Assembly (NCBI GenBank): GCA_002414505.1
Contig: DHZF01000158.1
Span: forward strand, 18,906-43,906
From: Hyphomonas sp. UBA5111
GTDB taxonomy: Bacteria > Pseudomonadota > Alphaproteobacteria > Caulobacterales > Hyphomonadaceae
DNA length: 25,001 bases
Direction of reading: 5' to 3'
Below are positions 14,471-21,909 of the stretch, in pieces. A program made the position numbers and the translations under genes. The notes below the pieces were generated by a model. It made no database searches. It saw only the letters and a program-made list of their open reading frames with translations, and was not told where the DNA came from. The first letter of the stretch is position 1. The number at the start of each line of letters is the position of its first letter.

Positions 14471-15901
14471 ATGGCCGAAGGCGAGGAAATATTCGACGAA
14501 ATGCACGGGTTTGGCGAGGGTGTCAGGGCGCCCTATGCCAGTTATGGCTGCTGGTTTGACAAGACCACGCCATCTGCCCTGCTGAAGAAGTCGCGCGATG
14601 CGCAGACCTTCTTCCGGCGAACCGGCATCACTTTCAATGTATATGGCGACGCGGAGGCGGACGAACGTCTTATTCCTTTCGATCTCGTACCACGCATCAT
14701 TGGCGCGAGTGAGTGGGCCCTGCTGGTGCGCGGGATCGAGCAACGGGTGAAGGCGATCAATGCGTTCCTGTATGACATCTATCACCGGCAGGAGATTGTC
14801 CGGGCCGGGCGCCTGCCCGAACGCCTGATCCGGGAGAATGACGCCTTCCTGCCCAAGATGATCGGATTTGATCCACCAGGCGGGATCTATACCCATATTG
14901 TCGGAATCGATCTGGTGCGGACCGGGCCGAACGAATTCTTCGTCCTGGAAGACAATGCCCGCACCCCATCCGGCGTTTCCTACATGTTGGAAAATCGGGA
15001 AACCATGTTGAAGATGTTCCCGGAACTGTTTGCGCAGATGTCGGTCCAGCGCGTCTCTGGCTATCCGATGGCCCTGCGCAGGTCGCTTGAGCGATCCGCG
15101 CCGCACCAGGCGTCGGGGCGGCCGACCGTGGCGATCCTGACGCCAGGCATCCACAATTCAGCCTATTTCGAACATGCTTTTCTCGCGGACCAGATGGGGG
15201 TCGAGCTGGTGGAAGGCCATGACCTCCGCGTCGTGGGCGGACGGGTCGCCATGCGGACCACGCAAGGGTATGAGCCGATCGATGTGCTCTATCGCCGGGT
15301 CGATGACGACTTCCTGGACCCGTTGAATTTCCGTTCGGAATCCATGCTGGGTGTGGCGGGCATCTTTGATGTTTACCGGGCAGGGGGCATTACCATTGCC
15401 AACGCTCCCGGCACCGGCATTGCCGACGACAAGGCGATCTATTCCTATATGCCGGACATCGTCGAATTCTATACCGGGCAGGCCCCGCTGTTGAAAAACG
15501 TGCCGACCTGGCGCTGCGCGGAAGCAGACTCGCTCTCCTATGTGCTCGAGCATCTGGACGAACTGGTCGTCAAGGAAGTGCATGGGTCTGGAGGCTATGG
15601 CATGCTGGTCGGGCCGGCGGCCAGCAAGAAAGAGATCGCTGCGTTCCGGAAGAAGCTTGAGGCCAGGCCGTCGAACTATATCGCGCAGCCGACGCTCGCG
15701 CTTTCGACTGTGCCGGTTCTGACGAAAGCCGGCCTGTCGCCGCGCCATGTCGATTTGCGACCGTTCGTTCTCGTATCGTCGGATGGGGTGGAGGTGACGC
15801 CGGGCGGGCTGACCCGTGTGGCCATGAAGAAGGGATCACTGGTCGTAAATTCCAGCCAGGGCGGCGGCACGAAGGACACTTGGGTTTTGAAGGAAGGATA
15901 G
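14471..15901 (+). CDS. Circularly permuted ATP-grasp protein (Anbu cluster)
   Basis: The 476-aa protein belongs to the circularly permuted ATP-grasp type 2 family (COG2308). Landmarks are the N-terminal FDEMHGFGEGVRAPY, VPRIIGASEW, GIEQRVKAINAFLYDIYH, FFVLEDNARTPSGVSYMLEN, VDVLYRRVDDDFLD-like IDVLYRRVDDDF, TGIADDKAIYSYMP and LVVKEVHGSGGYGMLVGP (ATP-binding Lys/Gly loop). Such enzymes are predicted to form amide bonds between a carboxylate and an amine using ATP. ATG 14471 keeps the conserved xxDEM start although the ribosome site is weak. It begins 87 bp after the GH15 stop with no terminator between, and 3 bp separate it from the next gene. The substrate is unknown. Confidence 0.93.
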   Translation: MAEGEEIFDEMHGFGEGVRAPYASYGCWFDKTTPSALLKKSRDAQTFFRRTGITFNVYGDAEADERLIPFDLVPRIIGASEWALLVRGIEQRVKAINAFLYDIYHRQEIVRAGRLPERLIRENDAFLPKMIGFDPPGGIYTHIVGIDLVRTGPNEFFVLEDNARTPSGVSYMLENRETMLKMFPELFAQMSVQRVSGYPMALRRSLERSAPHQASGRPTVAILTPGIHNSAYFEHAFLADQMGVELVEGHDLRVVGGRVAMRTTQGYEPIDVLYRRVDDDFLDPLNFRSESMLGVAGIFDVYRAGGITIANAPGTGIADDKAIYSYMPDIVEFYTGQAPLLKNVPTWRCAEADSLSYVLEHLDELVVKEVHGSGGYGMLVGPAASKKEIAAFRKKLEARPSNYIAQPTLALSTVPVLTKAGLSPRHVDLRPFVLVSSDGVEVTPGGLTRVAMKKGSLVVNSSQGGGTKDTWVLKEG

Positions 15902-15904
15902 GTC

Positions 15905-16846
15905 ATGTTGGGCAGGACTGCATCTGGCCTGTTCTGGATGGCCCGGCTGCTGGAGCGCGCCGAAAATACCAGCCGCCTCGTCGAGGCAGGCTTCCGCATG
16001 GCGCTCACCCGGTCGCAACCCGGTGAGGAGGAATGGCGATCCGTGCTGGTCACGGCGGGGTGTTGCGATGCCTATCTTGAACGCCATGACACGATCGAGG
16101 GAGAGAAGGTCGCCGACTTCGCCCTGCGGGACCGAAGCAATCCGTCCAGCGTGATGTCAGCCCTGCATGCTGCGCGCGAGAGTGCCCGCATGACCCGGAC
16201 CGCACTGACGCGGGAAATGTGGGAGGCCATCAATGATTTCTGGATGGTTGCGCGCGATGCCCTGAAGCGCCCGCCCTCTGAAACGGACCTACCGGAAATC
16301 CTGACCCTGATCAGGCAGCAAGGCGCGCAGGTAAGGGGCGCCACAACAGGCACCATGCTCCGCAACGACATCTACAATTTCGTCATGCTCGGCATCATGT
16401 TCGAGCGGGCCGATAATACGGCGCGGATACTCGATACCAAATACTATGTCCTGTTGCCGTCGAGCGCTTCGGTCGGTTCGTCGCTCGATAATGTCCAATG
16501 GGAAATGATCCTGCGGTCGGCATCGGCTGAGCGGTCATTCCACTGGCTCAATGGCGGCAATATCACGCCGCGCGCCATTGCAGACTTTCTCATCTTCGAC
16601 ACACGCATGCCGCGCTCACTGGCATATTGCTACGACACGATCACCTATCAGTTGGACTGGCTGTCACGGCAATATTGCCAGCGCCTCGAAACGCACGATC
16701 TGGCCGCGTCCCTGGAAGCGAGCTTGACGGCGACGACGATCGAAAGCGTGTTTGAGAACGGGCTGCATGAATTCCTCACAGATTTTCTGGTTCGCAATGC
16801 GTCGCTGTCGTCGCAGATCGAAAAAGATTTCAGGTTTGCGGAGTGA
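15905..16846 (+). CDS. Alpha-E domain protein (DUF403, Anbu cluster)
   Basis: The 313-aa, almost all-helical protein has the family opening MLGRTASGLFWMARLLERAE, then NTSRLVEA. Further hallmarks are FALRDRSNPSSVMSALHAAR, TLTREMWEAIN-like ALTREMWEAIND, MFERADNTARILDTKYY and FLIFDTRMPRSLAYCYD. The alpha-E domain is found almost only beside permuted ATP-grasp and transglutaminase genes and is thought to work with them. Its two ERAEN/ERADN repeats are clearly visible. AAGGAAGGA lies 6 nt before ATG 15905. Biochemical role unknown. Confidence 0.94.
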   Translation: MLGRTASGLFWMARLLERAENTSRLVEAGFRMALTRSQPGEEEWRSVLVTAGCCDAYLERHDTIEGEKVADFALRDRSNPSSVMSALHAARESARMTRTALTREMWEAINDFWMVARDALKRPPSETDLPEILTLIRQQGAQVRGATTGTMLRNDIYNFVMLGIMFERADNTARILDTKYYVLLPSSASVGSSLDNVQWEMILRSASAERSFHWLNGGNITPRAIADFLIFDTRMPRSLAYCYDTITYQLDWLSRQYCQRLETHDLAASLEASLTATTIESVFENGLHEFLTDFLVRNASLSSQIEKDFRFAE

Positions 16847-16850
16847 CAGT

Positions 16851-17651
16851 ATGCGACTGACTGTGGACCATACATCGACCTATTCATACGAAACCGGTGT
16901 TTCCTATGCGCTCCAGCAGGTCCGCAAGAGGCCGGTTAGTTTGCCTTCGCAATCCATCCTGTCATGGGATTTGTCCATTGACGGCGCGCATTGGGAAACA
17001 AGCTACACGGACCATCACGGAAACCTGGTGGATTTGATCCAGCTTGAGTCAGGGGTCACGAGCGTTTCGGTGAGTGTGAAGGGTGAGGTGGAGACCCATG
17101 ACACATCCGGCGTGATGGGGGGGCATAGTCAACTCGTGCCGCTCTGGCTGTACCAGCGGTACACCGAGCTTACATCGCCGGCAAAGGGGCTGCGCGCGCT
17201 GGCAGGCAAGTTCAGCCGATATCCCGCGCAGGACATTGGGGTCCTGCACGAATTGATGGCGGAAATTGCAGGGGTGGTCGCTTACCAGACCAATGAAACA
17301 GACTCGCACACAACGGCAGAGGATGCGCTGCAGCAGGGGCAGGGCGTGTGTCAGGACCATGCACACATCTTCATCGCGGTGGCGCGTCTGCTTGGCTATC
17401 CCGCCCGCTATGTCAGCGGATATCTCATGATGACGGACAGGGTAGATCAGGATGCCGGCCATGCCTGGGCGGAAGCCTGGGTGGATGGGCTTGGATGGAC
17501 AGGGTTTGACGTTTCCAACGGCATTAGCCCGGATGCGCGCTACATACAGGTTGCTACGGGACTGGACTATAGCGACGCCGCGCCCATCAGGGGGCTTGTG
17601 TATGGCGCCGGACGGGAAAATCTCGTGGTATCCATCCAGGTCCAACAGTAG
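16851..17651 (+). CDS. Transglutaminase-like cysteine protease (Anbu cluster)
   Basis: The 266-aa protein has the N-terminal beta domain of the bacterial transglutaminase-like family (MRLTVDHTSTYSYETGVSYA, about 1-85) and a transglutaminase core. It has a full triad: C167 in GQGVCQDHAH, H204 in DAGHAWAEAWV and D220 in GWTGFDVSNG. In bacteria such proteins usually act as peptidases or amide hydrolases. No signal peptide. Open frame extends upstream into the alpha-E gene, but ATG 16851 fits the family start and has GGAG 7 nt upstream. Within the cluster it may cut or reverse the product of the ATP-grasp enzyme; this is inference. Confidence 0.94.
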   Translation: MRLTVDHTSTYSYETGVSYALQQVRKRPVSLPSQSILSWDLSIDGAHWETSYTDHHGNLVDLIQLESGVTSVSVSVKGEVETHDTSGVMGGHSQLVPLWLYQRYTELTSPAKGLRALAGKFSRYPAQDIGVLHELMAEIAGVVAYQTNETDSHTTAEDALQQGQGVCQDHAHIFIAVARLLGYPARYVSGYLMMTDRVDQDAGHAWAEAWVDGLGWTGFDVSNGISPDARYIQVATGLDYSDAAPIRGLVYGAGRENLVVSIQVQQ

Positions 17652-17684
17652 AATGAGTCCAGATATCGATCGGAGAATCATCAG

Positions 17685-18416
17685 GTGACGTATTGCGTTG
17701 CGCTTCGGCTGGACCGGGGACTCATCTTCATGTCGGACACCCGCACCAATGCGGGCATCGACAACATCTCGAAATTCCAGAAAATGTTTACATGGGAAGT
17801 GCCCGGCCAGCGTGTCATCACCATTCTTACGGCCGGCAACCTCGCCACCACGCAGGCCGTGATCAGCCTGCTGGACGAACGTCTCAAGGCACCGGAAGAG
17901 CGCAATCCCAGCATCATGGCCGCCGACACCATGTTCCAGGTCGCCAGACTGGTCGGGGATACGCTGAAGGAAGTCATTCGCACGCAAGGGGATGGCGGGC
18001 CTGAATCGGAGTCGCCTTTTGGTGCGACGCTCATCGTTGGCGGTCAGATCGCCGGAATGGAGCCGCGCCTGTTTCTTGTCTACCCGGAGGGCAATTTCAT
18101 CGAAGCGAGCGACGAGACGCCCTTCTTCCAAATAGGGGAGACCAAATACGGTCGGCCCATCCTGCTGAGAGCCTTCAGCCCTGAGATGACCTTCGAGGAA
18201 GCTGTGAAGCTGCTCTACGTCTCCTTCGATTCGACTCTCAAGGCGAATTTGTCGGTCGGCATGCCACTGGATTTGCAAACGATCGAAACGGACACCTGCA
18301 AGGTCGCAGACAAACGCCGGGTCGAGGAGAATGATCCGTATTTCACGACGATCTCGTCACGTTGGGGAGATGCGCTCAAACTGGCGTTCAATTCCCTGCC
18401 TGACTACGAGTTCTGA
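17685..18416 (+). CDS. anbu: Anbu proteasome-type protein
   Basis: The 243-aa Ntn-hydrolase-fold protein is Anbu (ancestral beta subunit, COG3484), a bacterial relative of HslV and proteasome beta subunits that assembles into open helical rings. The start (M)TYCVALRLDRGLIFMSDTRT, then NAG, is characteristic. There is no propeptide; removal of the first residue would expose Thr2. D18 and K33 occupy the positions of proteasome active-site Asp17 and Lys33. It uses a GTG start (17685) with GGAG 9 nt upstream, 33 bp after the transglutaminase gene. Protease activity of Anbu is not firmly shown. Its stop is 6 bp from the end of the converging operon. Confidence 0.95.
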   Translation: MTYCVALRLDRGLIFMSDTRTNAGIDNISKFQKMFTWEVPGQRVITILTAGNLATTQAVISLLDERLKAPEERNPSIMAADTMFQVARLVGDTLKEVIRTQGDGGPESESPFGATLIVGGQIAGMEPRLFLVYPEGNFIEASDETPFFQIGETKYGRPILLRAFSPEMTFEEAVKLLYVSFDSTLKANLSVGMPLDLQTIETDTCKVADKRRVEENDPYFTTISSRWGDALKLAFNSLPDYEF

Positions 18417-18422
18417 GCCGAC

Positions 18423-19385
18423 TTAGAAGATGGGCTCCGGAACGTGGTTCCGATAGAGCTTTTTGGCGAGTTCAACCCGTGCCAGCGCGTCCATGCCTTC
18501 AATGTCCGCTTTCAGTGTCGCATTGAGCAGGGGACGGATGCCGATCCGGTTGGCCACCTGGATGGCCAGGCCGGGGCGCGCATTCAACTCCAGCAGAAGC
18601 GGTCCCTTCGTCTTGTCCAGCACGATGTCCGCGCCAAGATAGCCGAGTCCTGTCACATCATAGGCCTTGGCGGCCATTTCCAGCATCGTGTCCCAATGCG
18701 GTACCGAGAAATTCCGGAGCGGGTTTGCCGTATCCGGATGGATGTCGGTGGTCTTGCCGTTTTGCATGCCGCTGAGCGTCTTGCCGGTAACGAGATCCAG
18801 CCCGACTCCGACGCCGCCCTTGTGCAAATTGGCCTTGCCGTCGGATTCGGCGGTTGGCAGGCGTACCATGGCAACGGCTGGAATGCCGCGCACGACAATG
18901 ATGCGAATGTCCGGCACGCCGCCGAACGAAATCGGATTGAAGATTTCGTCGAATTTCACCCGGTATTCGAACATCGCCACGTCAGGTTGGCCGCTGAGGC
19001 TGTACATGCCGGACAGGATGTTATTGACGTGGAATCGGATATCTTCGAGCAGGGCGCGCTGACCATTGGAGCGTCGCCAGCCGCCGCGCATCGGTTCCAT
19101 CAACACCTGGATGCCGTTGCCTTGTGAGCCATTGGCGGGTTTGATGACGACCCCGTCCGGCTTGTCGAGATAGGATTCCAGGTGGCGCATGTGGAACGGG
19201 TTGGCGATCACGCCATAGAGTTCCGGCGTCGGGATATTTGCCGCGTTCGCCAGCCGCTTGGTCTCCCGCTTGTCATCGACCAGACGGATGAGACGCCGCG
19301 GGTTGAGCTCATTGACGAGCCTGACGTTCCGCTCGTTGATTCCGAGCAGTCCGGCGCGCCGCAATGCCCGGTAACGTCCAATCAT
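18423..19385 (-). CDS. ATP-grasp ligase, alpha-L-glutamate-ligase-like
   Basis: The 320-aa protein resembles the RimK-related ATP-grasp group annotated as alpha-L-glutamate ligase-like (sugar-transfer-associated ATP-grasp). ATP-binding VVIKPANGSQGNGIQV has K82, the central RIIVVRGIPAVAMVRLPT is a core strand pair, and LLLELNARPGLAIQVAN has E266 and N268 for metal binding. It is last in a three-gene operon and its ATG overlaps the stop of the 7TM gene (ATGA, 19382-19385). The family always travels with the 7TM and retropepsin-like genes and is predicted to add an amino acid or peptide to an unknown target. The true substrate is not established. Confidence 0.93.
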   Translation of the reverse strand: MIGRYRALRRAGLLGINERNVRLVNELNPRRLIRLVDDKRETKRLANAANIPTPELYGVIANPFHMRHLESYLDKPDGVVIKPANGSQGNGIQVLMEPMRGGWRRSNGQRALLEDIRFHVNNILSGMYSLSGQPDVAMFEYRVKFDEIFNPISFGGVPDIRIIVVRGIPAVAMVRLPTAESDGKANLHKGGVGVGLDLVTGKTLSGMQNGKTTDIHPDTANPLRNFSVPHWDTMLEMAAKAYDVTGLGYLGADIVLDKTKGPLLLELNARPGLAIQVANRIGIRPLLNATLKADIEGMDALARVELAKKLYRNHVPEPIF

Positions 19386-20914
19386 TTCCGGTCGTCCAGT
19401 TCGCGGAAGCGGATCAACTCGCTGAGCCGAAGGCCGGTATATTTGCCCATGATCAGGCAGATCGCCATGATCACCAGCAGCAGCTCAGGGAAGTTGAACA
19501 TCAAATATTCGACATGCGTGTTGGTCATGACGAGATAGGCCGCCGCCGCCACAAGAAGGCTGCCAATGCCCTGCTTGATGGCTTCGGTCGCGGAATACTC
19601 TTCCCAGGCGATCGACATGCGCTCGATCGTCATCGTCAGGATGACCATTGGGAACAGCGAAATCGACAGGCCGATGCGCTGGCCATTATTGGCCATGACC
19701 TGGGCGATGACCGCCATACAGATCACGATGAACACGACCACAGTCGCCAATCGGGGCACGAGCAGAAGTTTGAGTTTCTCCAGATAGAACCGGACCGCCA
19801 GACCGAGCGCGATGAGCGCCGTGAACAGGATCACGCCGTTGACCAAGGCTGTTTCCCGGAATGCGATACCGATCAGGACGGGCATGAACGTGCCAAGCGT
19901 CTGCAAGCCAATAAACTGGCGCAGGAAGACCAGCATCAGGATGCCCACCGGAATCGTGACGAGGACCTGGTAGACCAGTTGCGTGGTGATGGGCAGACGG
20001 TTGAATGAGAACCATTGCATGGCAGAGCCCTGGTCCTTGGCCATGCGCTGCACGACATCCGAGACGTCGGCATTCACCGGTTGCAGGCTGACCTGCAGAT
20101 CGAGGTCTGAAATACCTTCGGCGCGGATGAAGTCGTTCGTGCCATGCCAGATGGTGAAAAATTCGCTCGGGTCGGGACCGGGGAAATATCGACGATCCAT
20201 GCCGTCTGCATAATATTCAAGCCAGTGACGGATCTCTGCCCGGCGGCGCGCACTGTCCAGATAGACCCCATTTGCAACACGCGCGGGAATGCCCTGACTG
20301 GTCAGGACGTCGCGGGCCAGGGCAAGGCGCGCGATCGGACGTGCAAGTGTGGGCGACAACAGGGCCTCTACCTCGTCGACATCACCATCCACGAAGATTT
20401 CCTCGAGCACGAGATCGGCCAGGGATTCGTCATCCGCTGAGCGACGGCGCAAATCGGTCGACCAGACAAGAAAGGCCTGACGTTCAAGATCGTTTTCGGT
20501 TTCAGGCGCGGCCCGGCGGAGCTTGCGTTGCATGCTCTCGGGCAGGGGGCTGTCGACGGTCTCGCCGAGCAGGCGTGCCCTGTAGCGAAGCACTTTCCGG
20601 TCATTCGGATAGCGATAGGTCCAGATCGCGGTTCGGCCATCCCCTTCGCGGGAATTCAGCCGCAGGCCGAAAGCGCCATTGTAGAATTGCTCCTGCGAGA
20701 CGCGGCGGTTTTCGCTGTTCGACGGAATATAGGTTTCCAGTCGGACCGGCTGGTTGCTGGTATCGAAATCCAGATAGATTTCAAAATCCCACGTCGTCGT
20801 CCGTTCTCCGGGCGTCATGGGGTAATCGAGTTGCAGGACCTTGGTCGCGAAAATTCCAAGCCCAATCGTGGCGAGGAGCAGCGCAAGCAGTCGGGTATGT
20901 GTAAAACTATTCAC
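19382..20914 (-). CDS. Inactive transglutaminase fused to seven TM helices
   Basis: The 510-aa inner-membrane protein has a TM anchor at about 9-27. A periplasmic part at about 30-305 contains a transglutaminase-like fold (ARDVLTSQGIPARVANGVYL, about 200-219) with no Cys at the nucleophile position. Seven TM segments follow, roughly 312-330, 340-358, 360-376, 386-408, 416-432, 448-464 and 472-490. It matches the family named inactive transglutaminase fused to 7 transmembrane helices. Its first bases overlap the retropepsin-like gene by 8 bp and its end overlaps the ATP-grasp gene by 4 bp. It probably links a periplasmic peptide-binding event to the cytosolic ligase; that is inference. Confidence 0.93.
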   Translation of the reverse strand: MNSFTHTRLLALLLATIGLGIFATKVLQLDYPMTPGERTTTWDFEIYLDFDTSNQPVRLETYIPSNSENRRVSQEQFYNGAFGLRLNSREGDGRTAIWTYRYPNDRKVLRYRARLLGETVDSPLPESMQRKLRRAAPETENDLERQAFLVWSTDLRRRSADDESLADLVLEEIFVDGDVDEVEALLSPTLARPIARLALARDVLTSQGIPARVANGVYLDSARRRAEIRHWLEYYADGMDRRYFPGPDPSEFFTIWHGTNDFIRAEGISDLDLQVSLQPVNADVSDVVQRMAKDQGSAMQWFSFNRLPITTQLVYQVLVTIPVGILMLVFLRQFIGLQTLGTFMPVLIGIAFRETALVNGVILFTALIALGLAVRFYLEKLKLLLVPRLATVVVFIVICMAVIAQVMANNGQRIGLSISLFPMVILTMTIERMSIAWEEYSATEAIKQGIGSLLVAAAAYLVMTNTHVEYLMFNFPELLLVIMAICLIMGKYTGLRLSELIRFRELDDRK

Positions 20915-21434
20915 GGTCGTCGTTTTCGCAGCTGCCTTCGGCTATGAACGTCGACGAAGAATCGACAAGCACGCGTGAGGCCATGAATTCACGCCCCACA
21001 AGGAAGTCGTATTCGAAATCTTCCCGATCGGCCAGATTAACTTCGGCAAGTCCACTGACCCCTCCAATGCAAAGAGGCAGGTGGATCACAGGACGCCGGA
21101 TGGTGCCACCGGTCTTCAGCTTGATGAGCGCAAAACGGCGTACATTCTGGTCATATCTCACCGTGCGGCCATTCTTGCCGACAAGGCGAAAGCGGACCCA
21201 GTCATCTTTTCCGGCCTTGTTGTAGATATGCACGTCGCGGGCGAATACGGAGCTGGAATCCGCGCCGGTATCGAGCTTGCCCTTCATCTCAAGGCCGAGC
21301 TTACCGACATATACGTTCTCGACATAGCCCATGACGGCTGAGTCGCTGGTGCGATCCCGGCTGTCGGCAATGGCCGAAATTGCGGGCAATGACAAAATGG
21401 CCGCAGCGGCCACGACATGTCTCAGATACTTCAC
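20907..21434 (-). CDS. Retropepsin-like protease (annotated in databases as ATP-dependent zinc protease, RimK-associated)
   Basis: The 175-aa exported protein of the PF05618 type begins with a signal peptide (VKYLRHVVAAAAILSLPAIS, then AIA; likely cleavage near residue 23). It has an aspartyl-protease-like KGKLDTGADSSSVFA (D55-T-G-A), then YDQNVRRF, RPVIHLPLCIGG and FLVGREFM (144-151). No zinc site or ATPase domain is visible, so the database name misleads. The frame runs open to 21584, but GTG 21434 is chosen because it starts the signal peptide and AAGAGG (21446-21451) is upstream at 11 nt. First gene of the three-gene operon with the 7TM and ATP-grasp genes; a candidate EcfG promoter lies about 100 bp before it. 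Confidence 0.9.
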   Translation of the reverse strand: MKYLRHVVAAAAILSLPAISAIADSRDRTSDSAVMGYVENVYVGKLGLEMKGKLDTGADSSSVFARDVHIYNKAGKDDWVRFRLVGKNGRTVRYDQNVRRFALIKLKTGGTIRRPVIHLPLCIGGVSGLAEVNLADREDFEYDFLVGREFMASRVLVDSSSTFIAEGSCENDDRE

Positions 21435-21535
21435 GAGAATACGTTCCTCTTGCCTCGGGGGCGGCAGTTTTTGGTCCCCTAACACGCGAGCCATGTGGGC
21501 GATAGCTATCGGCTCACTAGGTAGTCCCAGATCGG

Positions 21536-21560
21536 GACGCCAGGATGACTTAATAGTTCC
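21536..21560 (-). promoter_or_regulatory. Candidate EcfG promoter before the retropepsin/7TM/ATP-grasp operon
   Basis: On the minus strand GGAAC (21560-21556) is followed after 16 nt by CGTC (21539-21536), one base off the GGAAC-N16/17-CGTT general-stress consensus. It would start transcription about 95 nt before the GTG at 21434. Function is inferred from match and position. Confidence 0.45.
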
Positions 21561-21818
21561 CCAAACTGACCGATGTCGCCTCAAAAACCTGATTTCGTGG
21601 CATTTCTATGGTGAAGAAAGGGAGCGTCTGTGGTCTCGGGCTTGCACACAGATAGGGTGGCATTGGGTGAATGTGCCAAATCCCTACAAAATTAACCAAA
21701 AAATAGAATTTGAAAAAAACTCTATTTCAAGTTGCGTTCTGAAATCACTGCTTTAAAGTGGGAAGTGGAGGGAGAGAGCTGCGGCTGTCTCAAGAATGCA
21801 GTTGAGGGTTTTGACACG

Positions 21819-21881
21819 TCTTCGGAGGTGCGGTTCCCTCGTCTGCATTCAAATGTGCGAGTAGCGTGGGGGCTCCGAAGA
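21819..21881 (+). repeat. Inverted repeat / possible leader structure before pfaD
   Basis: TCTTCGGAG (21819-21827) and CTCCGAAGA (21873-21881) are perfect 9-bp complements. Between them CTCG (21838-21841) can pair with CGAG (21858-21861) around a CAT/ATG mini-stem. The outer arm ends 28 bp before the pfaD ATG. It could be a leader RNA fold or a wide-spaced operator. Confidence 0.45.
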
Positions 21882-21909
21882 ATTCGGGGTCAGTAAGCAG
21901 GAAGGCTTT

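Larger units (their letters stand above)
21435..21909. other. Divergent intergenic region (475 bp)
   Basis: This gap separates the retropepsin-like gene from pfaD. It holds the candidate EcfG site at 21536-21560 (minus), an A-rich tract at about 21685-21730 with AAATAGA/TCTATTT arms, and a structured segment at 21819-21881 just before pfaD. A 141-codon plus-strand frame across 21331-21756 has no protein-like features and overlaps the retropepsin signal peptide, so it was not called. No tRNA or known riboswitch was recognised. Confidence 0.6.

Noticed and set aside
21331..21756. 141-codon plus-strand frame
   Set aside because: Overlaps the signal peptide region of the opposite gene; composition is not protein-like.
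21811..21839. TTGACA as -35 of a pfaD promoter
   Set aside because: No acceptable -10 at 16-18 nt (TTCCCT region).
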